DNA of 64,000 bases, taken from Pieris napi. Lineage: Eukaryota; Arthropoda; Insecta; Lepidoptera; Pieridae. Below, one piece after another: positions 10,208-21,570 of this stretch (the stretch's first letter is position 1; every line of letters begins with the position of its first letter). The stretch spans positions 1,266,001 through 1,330,000 of the forward strand of contig NC_062246.1 in NCBI RefSeq assembly GCF_905475465.1. The letters are read 5' to 3'. The notes under the pieces are model-generated. The model ran no database searches. It saw nothing but the letters and a program-made list of their open reading frames with translations, and had not been told where the DNA came from. A program made the position numbers and the translations under genes.

Positions 10208-10819
10208 AGGTGATATCAGACGGTTCATTTTTTGTTCATTTTCACCTTTCATTCGGTACATTTCACTCGAAATGAAATGTCTGAACAAAAAATGAAACAC
10301 GAGTGCCGAATGAATTCATTAGTGAACCGATCCAACAGTGTTGGATATTGGCATCCGGTATCTTTCATTCCCACTCCGAATGAACTAGAAGTGAACGTTC
10401 TGAACACTGAGAGAACGTTCATTCGGATTCGGCCATTTTGTTTGTTGTCGGCGAAGTTATAACTTTTTTTTAACTTTTCTTCAAATTTACTTTCATCCAT
10501 TCGAAGATGATTACAATATGAATCAGGATCTTCAACGGCTAGTTCTCTCAACAATGTATTGGAAGCTCCTAATAAATTCCTTCTTTCAATCCATGGTCGC
10601 ACCCACGTTTTCTTTGTTTCTTTTTTGTCAACTATTTGATTAAATGATCACAAATTAAACTAATTCCAAGACGTACGACTTCATTCGATGACATATTTAA
10701 AAAAAAGAACAATGAATGAATCTGTATCATTTCGTCTAAGCCGTGTGAACATAGAATGAAAAAAAATGAAGCATTCACTCGAGTGAACAATCATTCGAGT
10801 GAACCGTCTGATATCACCT
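10208..10819. mobile_element. PIF/Harbinger-like non-autonomous element, copy 1
   Basis: It begins AGGTGATATCAGACGGTTCA and ends with the exact reverse complement. It is flanked by TAA on the left (10205-10207) and on the right (10820-10822), the 3-bp duplication expected of PIF/Harbinger elements. It is 612 bp long and includes a minus-strand fragment of a Harbinger-type transposase (10455-10602). Its two outer portions match the neighbouring element at 10839-11496 in inverted orientation, while the centres differ. Confidence 0.8.
10455..10602 (-). pseudogene. PIF/Harbinger transposase N-terminal fragment
   Basis: The minus-strand frame from 10602 reads MRPWIERRNLLGASNTLL, then RELAVEDPDSYCNHLRM and DESKFEEKL. 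This agrees with the N-terminus of PIF/Harbinger transposases (W..RR...GA...L..EL...D...Y...LRM....F). About 50 residues of similarity remain. The frame then runs into the terminal region, and the DDE catalytic part is missing. This identifies the element as an internally deleted derivative of an autonomous Harbinger. Confidence 0.65.
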
Positions 10820-10838
10820 TAATCGTTTTATGTAATAA

Positions 10839-11496
10839 AGGTGATATCAGACGGTTCATTCGAATGATTGTTCACTCGAGTGAATGCTTCATTTTTTTTC
10901 ATTCTATGTTCACACGGCTTAGACGAAATGATACAGAAATGAACATTCATTGTTCTTTCTTTTAAATATGTCATCGAATGAAGTCGTACGTCTTGGAATT
11001 AGTTTAATTTGTGATCATTTAATCAAAGAGTTGAGTTGGATTAGAGATTATATAGAGTTTGCCCGCATTGTTCGGTCTTTGTATTCAACAATTTTGTGGT
11101 TCCAAAGGCATTGATAATTTTTAAAGTTCTCCAAAAAAAGTAATGTATTTTGATCGTTCCACTTGAACAACATTTTGCCGCATGAAAACAATATAATAAC
11201 ACACAGAAAAAAAAGTTATAACTTCGTCGACAACGTGATGTCCGTCGGCTACAGGACTCGAAACATAATGGCCGAATCCGAATGAACGTTCTCTCAGTGT
11301 TCAGACCGTTCATTTCTCGTTCATTCGGAGTGGGAATGAAAGATACCGGATGCCAATATCCAACACTGTTGGATCGGTTCACTAATGAATTCATTCGGCA
11401 CTCGTGTTTCATTTTTTGTTCAGACATTTCATTTCGAGTGAAATGTACCGAATGAAAGGTGAAAATGAACAAAAAATGAACCGTCTGATATCACCT
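10839..11496. mobile_element. PIF/Harbinger-like non-autonomous element, copy 2 (inverted)
   Basis: Same terminal sequence as the preceding element (AGGTGATATCAGACGG at 10839, reverse complement ending at 11496). It is flanked by TAA at 10836-10838 and 11497-11499. It is 658 bp long. Its outer ~180 and ~255 bp mirror copy 1, but its centre (about 11020-11215) is different sequence with no recognised protein. The two are separated by 19 bp, so 10208-11496 as a whole is a near-perfect large palindrome. Confidence 0.8.
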
Positions 11497-11499
11497 TAA

Positions 11500-11794
11500 G
11501 GTAATTTCATCTTAATATATTAAACAAGTTGAACACTTTTACCACTTTTGGGCCTATTATCGTGGTGTTTGATTTGTTGTATTCTGCATTCCAAATATTA
11601 AAAACATTGTACAATTAACGAAAAAGTATAATAGAAGATTTAAAAAATCCAATATAAAATTTTAATGTTAACTGTCAAACATTTAATGTTCATCACGTCG
11701 ATACGGTAAAATCTCCCCTCTAAAGAACGTATTTCAATAAAGGTTTCGTAATTAGTGACTTAATATTTTATTAATTGTATTACTTTCATAAAAT
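11500..11794. other. Stretch without recognised gene
   Basis: AT-rich. No reading frame, splice pair or repeat match noticed. Confidence 0.35.
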
Positions 11795-11875
11795 GATAAA
11801 TTATGTTCAGCGTATCTGTAATACGATATGTATTAACTGTTAGGCGGTACGAAGTTCGCCAGGTCAGCTAGTAAT
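11795..11875 (-). repeat. AGCTGACC-type repeat tip (minus)
   Basis: On the minus strand it starts ATTACTAGCTGACCTGGCGA, then ACTTCGTACCGCCTAACAG and ATACATATCGTATTACAG. This is a 5' tip typical of a widespread insect repeat. It faces the plus-strand tip at 12243. Confidence 0.55.
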
Positions 11876-12242
11876 TACATATAACAAGAGCCACTACAAC
11901 CTTTATTTGCCATCAAATTAATGCGCCTGTTTTATTGCTTAATGTTTATAGACAAGGTGATCTGCCTTCTGTGCCTGACACACGTCACCGTCTTTGCGCG
12001 ACAAGGGGCTCACGATTCTCCTTTATCATCGGGGTTTAAGCAGAACCGGTGATTAAACATCGTTTAGTTAGAGAAATGAAGGCCTAACTACTAAAGTAAC
12101 CATAGTCCAACTTTGAATATACATGTATAAAGATATTCTAAGATCGTAAATCATCTAAGAAAGTCTCATGGTAGCCATGATACTTTATATCTCTGGATAG
12201 GATCACAAACGCAACTATACTATTAAAATATCTATAATAAAT

Positions 12243-12560
12243 ACTAGCTGACCCGACAAACGTAGTTTTGCCATGTATATTATTTCTGGGAAACATTTTT
12301 TTAGTTCAATAAAAATTACTATCTACTATAATAAAATATTGGGGTTGATCGTGAATGGTGACAATTAAGGGTTGTATGTATTTTTGTATGCTGTATCATA
12401 AAAAATAAAAACAATAACTTTGTCTAAAAAATAAAAAATTAGGGGTTAACATTTAGGGCATAAAAAATAGATGTCCGATTCTCAGGCTTACTGAATATGC
12501 ATTAAAAAATCGTAAGAATTTTGCGATTTACTTTTGTTATATTCGAACCTACAACTTCAG
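12243..12560 (+). repeat. AGCTGACCCG-type dispersed repeat
   Basis: It starts CTAGCTGACCCGACAAACGT followed by TTGCCATGTATATTATTTCT and runs through a GGGGTT..TGATGGTGACAATTAAGGG-type segment to GATTCTCAGGCTTACTGAAT. It is the most complete copy in the window and connects the 5' tip with the 3' part seen alone at 125-248 and 15185-15310. Confidence 0.65.
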
Positions 12561-13181
12561 AGCCCTTGTGGTCTTTCTAAACTTGTACACATTTTCTGTG
12601 GTTCGATCCTCACTTAAGTACCTAAATAAACGAATGAAACAGGCTCACGCTTGATTGCCATAGCGATACGGTGAATAACTCAATTTTCCAGCAACCGGAT
12701 AAGCCAGTCGTGTTACCAACTATCCCGGATAATAACGTTATTTTTAACTTATTTAAGGGTTACATTTTAGGTTTTACAACCTTCGAGTTATACCTTAATA
12801 TATTTTGATTAAGCCGTACGTATTTAACATTGACTTTTGTGAAAGAATATAATATAACAGAATGTGCAGGGATTTCTTCTAATTATGTCCAGTGAACGCA
12901 CAGTGTTAACACGTTTTTCCGGGCAATTGGAGAACCAAACGCCCTTGAGGTCCTGGGGGATAAAAACCAGGATAGTGAGCCAAATGGTTCAGTTCCCAAT
13001 CCTAAGTTTACTTTGTTGTTGACCAGTAGAGCGATTACTTTAATTTACTGAAGCACTCAATTAGTAAACTTAAACAGCTACAAGTTCTACAAAATTAATT
13101 TATTAAAATAAAACTAACAAACTTTACACTAACACCAAATTAAAGAACACTTGCGTTTATACACAACATGCATTTTAGTTT
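12561..13181. other. Stretch without recognised gene
   Basis: AT-rich. Short unique-looking segments only; no supported exon. Confidence 0.3.
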
Positions 13182-13655
13182 AAAAAAGTGCGTGGGTACA
13201 AAGTACACATGTCAGAAGTGAAACTTCTTTGCCCAACTAATTTTTAAGTCTTGTTCATATTGATACAAATCTAAAACTTTAGATTTCCGAGACTTGGAGG
13301 GAAAAAGGAAGATATGTTAGGAATTTAATTGTCATTAAAATATTAAAAGTGACGAAAATTAATACAAATAATAAATTAAATTTTTAAATTTATTTCTTCG
13401 ATAATAAAAACACGTGGCATTTTAATTTACAATTCGTCATTTGAGATTTCAATAATTTATTTTGCATAAAATATAAAATACTAATATTTAATAAATTCTC
13501 TTTACAAAATTTTAATTTTAATTTTATAAGGTGATTCGCCCTTCTCAATCGGTCTCAATCGCTCTCTCCCTTTTCTTCGACAAAAACACTGCACATCTTC
13601 GTGACGTTTCATCCGTAAAAATTTTACCCTCATGCGCCTAAAGAAGTTTCACTTC
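13182..13655 (-). mobile_element. MITE family with GAAGTnnnACTTC ends, copy 1 (minus)
   Basis: The left end reads AAAAAAGTGCGTGGGTACAA and then GAAGTGAAACTTCTTT. The right end is AAAGAAGTTTCACTTC, finishing at 13655. The asymmetric left end (A-run, GTGCGTG, TACnnAGTACA, then the palindromic motif) matches the reverse complement of the right end of the copy at 14136-14507, which fixes the orientation. Non-coding, 474 bp, AT-rich centre. Confidence 0.65.
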
Positions 13656-14135
13656 AAAAACAAAGTACTAATGTAAACCTAATTAGAATAATATTCCTAT
13701 ACAGAGGTGTAGTGCTGTTTACCATAGCTTGGGTATCCAATAATTTATTGCATATAGCCTTAAAATAATTAATTAAAATGTCAAGCGTGAATATTTTATT
13801 TCAATTGAACTTGTTCCTATTTCAATAAAGCAATAAATGTTGGCGTTCAAAGGATACCCTTGAGAGCAGTTAGTTGGTTTGAACCGGTCACAAATAAACT
13901 AAAACGATAAAGGCTTTTCATCCCAAACGAATACAGTGTTTGTCGTTAAATAAAATACCTTTTTTTAGGTTGTGTAAAGTATTGAATGTTTTTCTTTTAA
14001 CTATTTTTATTCTGGCACTTATATATCTATTATTGCAAAAAACTTATTTTAAACCGCGCAGCCCGGACATACAACGACCAATATATAAGCCTTGACTTGT
14101 TTAAGCTATCGCGGAATATGGTTAAAAGGATTATT

Positions 14136-14507
14136 GAAGTTATACTTCTTTAGGCGCGTTATGAAAAATTGATGAGAGTGAAATTTTACGATGCGCGCGC
14201 ACCGTTACGCAAAATTAACAGAATGAAGTTGCCCACGGAAGATTGCTACAGCATTGGACATAATTTAAAAACAACATTCGAATAATAAAAGAATTTATGT
14301 GACACTTAATGTAAGAGAATAATAATAAATATTTATTTATTTAATTTTTCAAATGTAAACTGAACTTTATTGACTATAATGACTTCTTTTCTAGTCTTTG
14401 ATTATTTAATTGTAATTACTTATTTGCTTGCAATCAAAAACTATTTTTAATAATGCCAAAGAAGTATAACTTCTTACGCGCGTACATAAGTACACGCACC
14501 CTTTTTT
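14136..14507 (+). mobile_element. MITE family with GAAGTnnnACTTC ends, copy 2
   Basis: It starts GAAGTTATACTTCTTTAGGC and contains AAAGAAGTATAACTTC at 14459-14473, followed by a further ~34 bp ending CACGCACCCTTTTTT. The flanks (ending ...AAAAGGATTATT at 14135; starting AAGAATATCCATAGCGC at 14508) are contiguous, without this insert, at 18048-18110. That independently defines the ends of a ~372-bp insertion. No coding capacity. Confidence 0.8.
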
Positions 14508-15184
14508 AAGAATATCCATAGCGCAATATCACCTCCATCATGAGCATACATTTAAAATCAGTCAAGTCGTTTCGGAACAGTTTAGATACAAATACGAGAA
14601 TTTTATTTAGTTTAATAAACAAATAACCCGAATAAACATCTAATGACAAATAATTTAACCAATTTGTTAATGACACTGGAAGGAACTAGCGATTAAGATA
14701 CAGGCTAGGCCTAGTATTTAAACGCTAGTGCTCATAGAATTATTTTATGTACGAGGTACCAAAATAATTAGTGTTACACAACGATTTGTAAGTACAAAAT
14801 GTAATTGTTTTTGCGTCAAATAAAGTGATTTTCATTTATTTTATTTTTTTATACACATTATATGCGTTAAAGAACTTAAATTTTACTTGTGTATATGTAT
14901 GATGTTATTAGTACAGGTGTAATACCGTGTAGTTACTACTCCACAGCTCAGATATTAAATTGACCCCAAAAGCCTAAAACCAGCTCTGGAATATCTCCAA
15001 AAATAGACTCAACACTCGTAAATTACTACAGATCGCTAGAATTAATGTCAACGCCGCCCTAACTGAAATGAATATGTATTTAATACATAAAACAAAGCGT
15101 ATTTTTATGTCATTAGAATGCTTATGTTCTATCCGGATAGTTTATTTATATTAGATATTATTTATAATAGCAATAGGGGTTTGA
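14508..15184. other. Stretch without recognised gene
   Basis: It begins with the right half of the repeat that received the MITE (to about 14560). The remainder is AT-rich and unannotated. Confidence 0.35.
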
Positions 15185-15310
15185 AAGATAGATAGTAGCC
15201 GATTCTCAGACTTACTGAATATGCATAAAAAATATCATAGGAATCGGTCGAGCCATTTCAGAGGAGTATATGAACGAACATTGTGACACGAGAATTTTAT
15301 ATATTAGATG
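15185..15310 (+). repeat. 3' part of AGCTGACCCG-type repeat
   Basis: Contains GATTCTCAGACTTACTGAAT, ATCGGTCGAGCC and CATTGTGACACGAGAATTTT, ending ATATATTAGA. Same family and orientation as 125-248. Confidence 0.65.
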
Positions 15311-15365
15311 TACTTTTGAAGTTTAGTTTATTTAAGATTAAAATGTTTGTAACAGTGTTTTGTTT

Positions 15366-15510
15366 AAGCTGACTCTCAACTCTGAGGTCGTGTATTCAAA
15401 TCCCTGACACAACGTACACCCATTGATTTATATGTTACTTAAAACTTTCTCGTGTAAACATCGTAAGGTAACCGACAGTCATAAGACAGGCACAAAATCT
15501 GTCCTGTCTA
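15366..15510 (+). mobile_element. Diverged SINE S1 copy
   Basis: Recognisable by CTCAACTCTGAGGTCGTGTA, a degraded B box (TTCAAATCCCTGAC) and AACATCGTAAGGTAACCGAC. Truncated and old. Confidence 0.55.
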
Positions 15511-16084
15511 TAAAAAAAAAGATTATCTTTATAGTCGGAGAGATTTTGTAAAATCAGTTTCATCGCATTAATATCGCTAACAGCTTGTAACACAGCCCGT
15601 AGCTGAGGAATTTCATATCTCCCGGAGAGGTCGTAAAACGAGATTGCTTGGTCCAGGAAGTGGAGTAAGTGGTGAATTCCGACCTTTATAATACTTGGTA
15701 TTGACTTAACTTGATGGGGAACATTAAAATAAGGCTATGTTTCGCAGGCTTGTGTGGGACCGTGATTCTGGGATAAGCTATTTTTATTTCATACGGAAGT
15801 TAAGATATCTTGAATATGCAATGGAAATAAATTTATTTACAATATTTTTGTGCCCACTAATAATTCTTTTTAAAGATTTAACTATATTAGTATAAAAAGA
15901 TGTTGGAAAATGTTGTATGCCATAAAAATTATTAACAAATAATTTTTTCATCGATGATAAAATATAAACGACCGAAAGTATTGAATAAAAAGGTTTATTG
16001 CTCGTATAAATAATACAAAAAAACTACACTAACACTAGATCAAACTAAGATGTTGACTATAGCTAACTTCAGGGTGTCGGTTTT
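15511..16084. other. Stretch without recognised gene
   Basis: It includes a moderately GC-richer segment at 15590-15780 without a supported reading frame. The rest is AT-rich. Confidence 0.3.
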
Positions 16085-16161
16085 TTGTGACGGTGTGCGC
16101 GCGCGTCGTAAAAATTTACTCTCATCATTTTTCCCTAACGCGCCAAAAGAAGTATAACTTC
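16085..16161 (-). mobile_element. MITE family with GAAGTnnnACTTC ends, end fragment
   Basis: The reverse complement reads GAAGTTATACTTCTTTTGGC, then GCGTTAGGGAAAAATGATGA and GACGCGCGCGCACACCGTC, matching the left end of the copy at 14136. The other end was not found, so it is a partial copy. Confidence 0.6.
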
Positions 16162-17079
16162 AAAATTTAAAACATTCTCCGTTCCATTTTAATGAAAACC
16201 TTTGATAAAAAATAATATTAGTTATTATGAAACAGCCGCGTGACTACTTAAATGAGACCAAACGCCGTTCCGCAACTATTTACGATAATACTAAACTTAT
16301 AATAATTACGAATAATATACAGTATGTCCCATTTACTGTGAACACCTGGTGTATGTATATTTAGTCCGCTATTTCAGTCCGGGCAATGCTCCCGCGCAAA
16401 TACAGGGCGATTACGAGTTTAACTATAAATTGCACATTTGATGTCCCGAGAAAAAAAACTTAGATTCATAATTTTTGTTCCGAAGTGTGACACGTTTGTA
16501 TCTGTGACTAATATATAAGCATTTCTGTTTTCTCGGGAATCAAACACTACTTAGAAAATACACCGTGCGATTAACAACGCAGCGCAGATGACAACAAAAT
16601 TTATTTAAAATTATTTATTTTACTAAATTCTTTCGAATCTTATTTACTTTGAACGTTGAATAAAAAACATTAAAAAAAATTCTTTTAATTTGATAAATAC
16701 TACTGCGTAACTGACTTTTTTACTCGTAGTCCTTCGAAAATTTAAAGTCGAATAAATATAATAAAAGCTAAGGTAAGTTTTATTTTATTTTTATATTTAA
16801 ACTAACGGATCCGAGATGTTGTCATGTACACACGTCTCACACAAAAAAATCTAATGTAAATGATTCTCGACTCCACATGAACACACAAAATCTTTCCAGC
16901 CGTTTAAGAGTTTAATTATAACACATACACAACGGTTTATTTATATACCTGCTGTTTATAATTGCTGAGTAGATAAATAACCTAGATACCGACTGCAGCG
17001 CCATCTGCCAGGCTGATTTGTGAATCTAAACCTTCCAGGGTGCCACCCAAACGCATTCAAAATTCATTAAAATCTTCTC
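16162..17079. other. Stretch without recognised gene
   Basis: AT-rich, with many short chance ORFs and no splice-bounded reading frame noticed. Confidence 0.3.
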
Positions 17080-17245
17080 AATATATATATTATATATAAA
17101 ATTATCGTGTCACAATGTTCGTGCCCATACTACTCCGAAACGGCTCGAGCGATGCTTATGAAATTTTTTATGCATATTCAGTAATCTGAGAATCGGTTAC
17201 TATTTACCTTCGAACCCCTAAGTGATAAGGGGTGGCCATGTTTTT
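17080..17245 (-). repeat. AGCTGACCCG-type repeat, 3' part (minus)
   Basis: Plus-strand text ATCGTGTCACAATGTTCGTG, CTCCGAAACGGCTCGAGCGA and CAGTAATCTGAGAATCGG is the reverse complement of the unit at 15185-15310. Confidence 0.65.
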
Positions 17246-18047
17246 TTTTTAGAATTTTAAGTAATTAATATTGTTCTTCGAAAGAACATCCTGTATCACA
17301 GATTTAGCTCGTGTTATATTCGCGCGTATGTTTAACATTGTATTTGAACTACCGTTTCCGAATAATAAAGGGAGAACAAGATTTATTATATATACGTGTT
17401 TATCCAACTGCCTTGAATATATCACGGAAATATTATAACAATATATTTATAAAGAGGCGTTATATATCTAGAGCACGTTTATTAGTTTCTATAGTTTACG
17501 TGTAAATTCATTTAAATAGATATATATGTATGTATTATAATTTTGAGTATGACATGTCCTTTAGATCTATTAGTTAATATAACTGAAAGTGAACTATTAG
17601 AAAAGACTTTATAGAAAGAGAGTCTAAAGTATTTTATGCAAAAATGAATTTGCAGTATAATTTTTTGTTATTTTGAACCATTTATTTGGTTAAGCATCAC
17701 ATAATGACTGATAATGACATCCCTAAATGTATACTATCACTAGATTAAAATGTGTTTAGTTATCAAAACTTTAAATGATATTTTTATTATGGTAGGGGAG
17801 CCCAAGAGGGGTTTTCGGGATTTACTAAAGCGCGGCAGATTAATATACAGGGGGATACCTTTTACCCGGTTAAGTACCTCCACAAAATATGAGGCCCATA
17901 TATAAGGCCGCCCGTGAAGGAGACAGGATCAGATTAGTAAAAAAAAATTGACCATCAGAAATTCCCGAGCGCGTCAGATTAAGGTAGGGTGAGTTAATTA
18001 CATCCTAAAAAGTGTATATTGCACTAATCTGACAATTTGAGAGTATA
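17246..18047. other. Stretch without recognised gene
   Basis: AT-rich except for 17790-18000, which carries GGGGAGCCCAAGAGGGGTTT and two similar AGCGCGNCAGATTAA segments. Probably an unclassified repeat. Confidence 0.3.
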
Positions 18048-18110
18048 AAATATGGTTAAAAGGATTATTAAGAATATCCATAGCGCAAAATCACCTCCAT
18101 CATGAGCATA
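18048..18110 (+). repeat. Uninterrupted paralogue of the MITE target site
   Basis: AATATGGTTAAAAGGATTAT continues directly into TAAGAATATCCATAGCGCAA and on to CCATCATGAGCATAC. The two halves flank the MITE at 14136-14507. Here they are joined (junction near 18069/18070), giving a related empty site. Confidence 0.75.
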
Positions 18111-18179
18111 CCCCACATACACTACACACGTACTTACCCTCACTTTTACACCATCATACAACACAACCAAATTAGGTAC

Positions 18180-18362
18180 CACTTAGATAAACGTATTGAA
18201 TAGTTTTTATTTGTTTGTTTCCTTTTATAAATTCTTGAACCATTTTGTAGTTAAATGTATTATTATGTATTCCATATTTGGCTATATTTTTAATGTAACT
18301 GTTTGTTATTGTATATAATTTATGTTAGCTGTAGGTTTACAAAATAAATAAATAAATAAATC
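18180..18362 (+). repeat. Probable LINE 3' end with (AAAT)n tail
   Basis: A T-rich, non-coding segment ending GCTGTAGGTTTACAAAATAA followed by four to five AAAT units. The short-unit tail is the usual 3' end of some non-LTR families. No second copy in the window. Confidence 0.4.
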
Positions 18363-20096
18363 CCTATCGGCGACACGAAACATGGCCTCCGATAGAATAG
18401 ACAAGAAAATCCCTTGTTACAACACTGGTTGATTATTGATTGATATCTTTAGTTAAGAATTGCACACATAGGCTAACACAGTCGTTGGTAGCTGATAACT
18501 GCTAGCACGATCCTTTCATTCTTTTTAGCTATGAGTCTGTATTGTCTTTGTAAGAAAATTTGCTTTTCATTCGCGTGATGACGCCTTAATTACATTGTGT
18601 GACAGTCTAAAGATTGAACTAGATCTTTAATCTGTTGACGAAACACAATTATATAGATGAGACATAATCGTATGAACATGTGATATGTCAGGAAAAAAGA
18701 ATATAGGTTCTGATAGGCGAAACCGACATAATTGGTGAAGCTAAAGTCCAGACTCCGTTTAACCGGTCATCTTCGGAACGAAAGGTTTGGAGTATTAAAT
18801 AACCTAATCTCTGAACCTATACCAACCTGCTGCTGGATCCCAATATCTCTGGAAAGACGCGCGTGGTGGTGGAGAAGGACCTACACGAGCTCGAACTACC
18901 CCATTGGCAAGTGGTAGCAAAAGTGGCGTTCTCTAGTTTCGGAAGCCAAATCTCAATGTGCATCGCTACGTAAGTGAGCCAACGGAGTATGCATAGACAA
19001 TAGACATCACACACATAAACACACAAAATAATAATAGTAATAATCAAAAAAGAAAAATTAAAAAAAAATATGGACAAAAATTAATAAGGGACGATTTAAG
19101 TGTGTAATGTGTGTGCGTTGTGGTTGTATCTGGCTCAGCATTATGCTATGGAGCAGACGTGTTCCATAGCGCTGGTCATTCTCCCAGAGACCACAACAGT
19201 TACTTTGCGTCTTATACGCAAAAAAGAAAAATAATCTAATAATAAAAATATTAGAAACAAAAATTTCATAATAAAATGTAACAATTATTAGTGTAAGTAA
19301 AGAAGCGAGTAAGTATGAACTTAATTTTGTGATGTTTTATTTATTATGTAATTGTTAAAAGCTATATATATATAACGTAAATCATAATGTGCCTTCCATA
19401 TAATAGCCATAATTGTTCTATTAAATAAATTAAACTATTAAATAGAGAAACAATTTTTCTCCCATTCATACAAACAACACAATTTCTATTCAGTGATACA
19501 ATGGCGAAACTCGTAACAAAATAGCAAAAACTTAAGTATTACTAAAGTTAAGTTATAGATTTGTTATTGAAGAAAATGATACTTCAAAAGTACTGACGGA
19601 AATAGGGAAGTTGCTTGTTTGAACAAACAAAAAGTTCGGCAGGCTCAATATTTACATTGCCAAGGGATACAGTTTTGGTTCAGAATGGTATCGTATAACA
19701 AAGTTTGCATATTACTTTAATTGGAGGGGGGGGGGTTTAAATAAATGATATCTATGTTACATTTTAACTCTTATTTTCCATACATAAAATACATTAGGGT
19801 AAGATAAAAAGTCGCTACTTAACGAGAATTCCTAATGTCATACATTTTAGAAATAGGAATCTGGAGTCTGGCGCTAAATCTCAACACCGAATCTTAATTT
19901 GGACAAAGGTTTCAAAATTTTACAAACATCAAAATCGGCGTTTGCCCATTAATGTAAAATCCAGCCATATATTTTCAAACTTCAATTTAATATTAATTAA
20001 ATGACATTAAGATAAATAATTTCTTGAAGACTATTCATTGATTGTGTGATTGGCTACAACGTTTGCAAAGAATGAACATTTATATCATCAAAAACA
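18363..20096. other. Stretch without recognised gene
   Basis: It contains a minus ORF at 18817-19077 with a Ser/Thr-rich C-terminal part (QWGSSSSCRSF...) that I cannot assign, and a G9 run at 19727-19735. No supported gene. Confidence 0.3.
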
Positions 20097-20180
20097 GGAA
20101 TACAAATTTCATATTAATTTTCATAATTTCATATAATAAGTACATTAACATAATATCAAAATAATAAGTTAAGTTATAAC
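20097..20180 (+). repeat. LINE-tail family D fragment
   Basis: TTTCATAATTTCATATAATA then AGTACATTAACATAATATCA matches 6200-6250 on the same strand. Confidence 0.5.
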
Positions 20181-20756
20181 TGAGCGCACGACGCATTTGA
20201 ACTCTGGCGCTCTCTCTCTTCCTTTCTCTGTGCGACCCAAAACTTGTTGTTTACTTACTTATTAAAGAACACCAATTTATAAACAATGATATTCCTTTCC
20301 ACACTTCACTATATTTAATTCAGTTATTCATTAAATATCTAAATTTACTTTCACAAACAAACGTAAATATAATCTAATAATAAACGAATTTGAAAACATA
20401 ATAAAACCGATCCCCACATTTGCTACGAGTTATCATAATTGTAGCACTTGTATCCTCTACGAACACCTTTAAGCTACGGGAAGCGCTACGTAACATTTGA
20501 TATTACAATTTCCGAGTCGTCATGTTGATTTCCTGAGAATTTCATTTGCTAATGAAACCTCTGTGGCGTGCTAATCTAAAACGTTAGGTCAATATCGTAA
20601 TATTTATGTTATGAAAGGTCCATTCGTTGTATTGTTTCAAGAAATTTAATTAAGTTTCATTCCATTAAAACGTAAATTAAACGTATGCGCTAAGTAATTA
20701 CAAATGTATTTTGATAATATTAATTTATTAAACATTATTATTTTCTTGTTAAATGA

Positions 20757-21036
20757 GCAGTGTAGAGGCTTCAGCGTGCGACTCTAATCCCTGAGGTCGT
20801 AGGTTCGATCCCCGACTGTGCACCAATGTACTTCGTTTCTATGTGCGCATTTAACATTCGCTCGAACGGTGAAGGAAAACATCGTGAAGAAACCGGCTCG
20901 CCTTAGAGCTAAAAAGTCGACGGCGTGCGTCAGGCACAGAAGGCTAATCACCTACTCGCCTATTAGATTACCAAATGATCATGAAACAGAAATCTGAGGG
21001 CGAGACCTAAAAAGGTTGTGACACCATTGGTTTTTT
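20757..21036 (+). mobile_element. SINE S1, near full length
   Basis: Head TAGAGGCTTCAGCGTGCGAC with B box GGTTCGATCCCCGACTG. Body CGCTCGAACGGTGAAGGAAA. End GGTTGTGACACCATTGGTTT. Same unit as 5850-6131. Confidence 0.85.
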
Positions 21037-21424
21037 GTTTCTCTTGATAAGTTTTTAAATTTCATATTTTGATGTATGTCTTGAATACCATAAACTCTGC
21101 ACAAGTATTACCGTTATAATATTAAACATTTTCTCCGTTATAAAATAAAATGATCCCCATAATATGTTTAACAATAGCAGTTTATATTATCAAAATTTTA
21201 CGAGCGGCGTTGGAGTAAACAAGGCGAGCGATCATTCAACATCAAAAGTACAATTGTTCTTCGTTTGCCAAGACTTTATAATGACTCAGTTCAGCGTTTG
21301 ATTCAACTTCTCAGAGGTCACATAAAAATCAGTCGAACGTTTCGACTCTCGTTAAATAACATGAAAGTTTGCTTGAAGTTCTTTGGAGTCGGGTCGGTAT
21401 TCAAAAATTATACATGAAATCGTC

Positions 21425-21550
21425 ATAATAATTTATTTGCATGCAAATGTTATGGTGGTACAATCTAAAGTTCGTATATTCTGCCACACATAATGGCTTG
21501 CAAATTTGTCTTAAAAGGAATTTCACATAGAAGTTACATATATTATAAGT
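21425..21550 (+). repeat. Interspersed repeat, copy 2
   Basis: Matches 848-1000 through GGTGGTACAATC, TCGTATATTCTGCCACACAT and GCAAATTTGTC. Confidence 0.55.
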
Positions 21551-21570
21551 CGTATCATTGTATCATTTAG

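Noticed and set aside
10232..10462. 76-aa ORF whose protein recurs at 11041-11472 on the minus strand
   Set aside because: The identity is due to the inverted copies of the MITE ends, not to protein conservation. The real coding remnant is on the other strand (10455-10602).
14136..14148. Resemblance of the GAAGTTATACTTC motif to a loxP arm
   Set aside because: Only a short A/T-rich palindrome in common. There is no 8-bp spacer with a second arm, so no site-specific recombination site can be claimed.
18342..18361. AAAT tandem units as a CRISPR-like or satellite array
   Set aside because: Only about five simple 4-bp units at the end of a LINE-like tail. No spacers or larger repeat unit.
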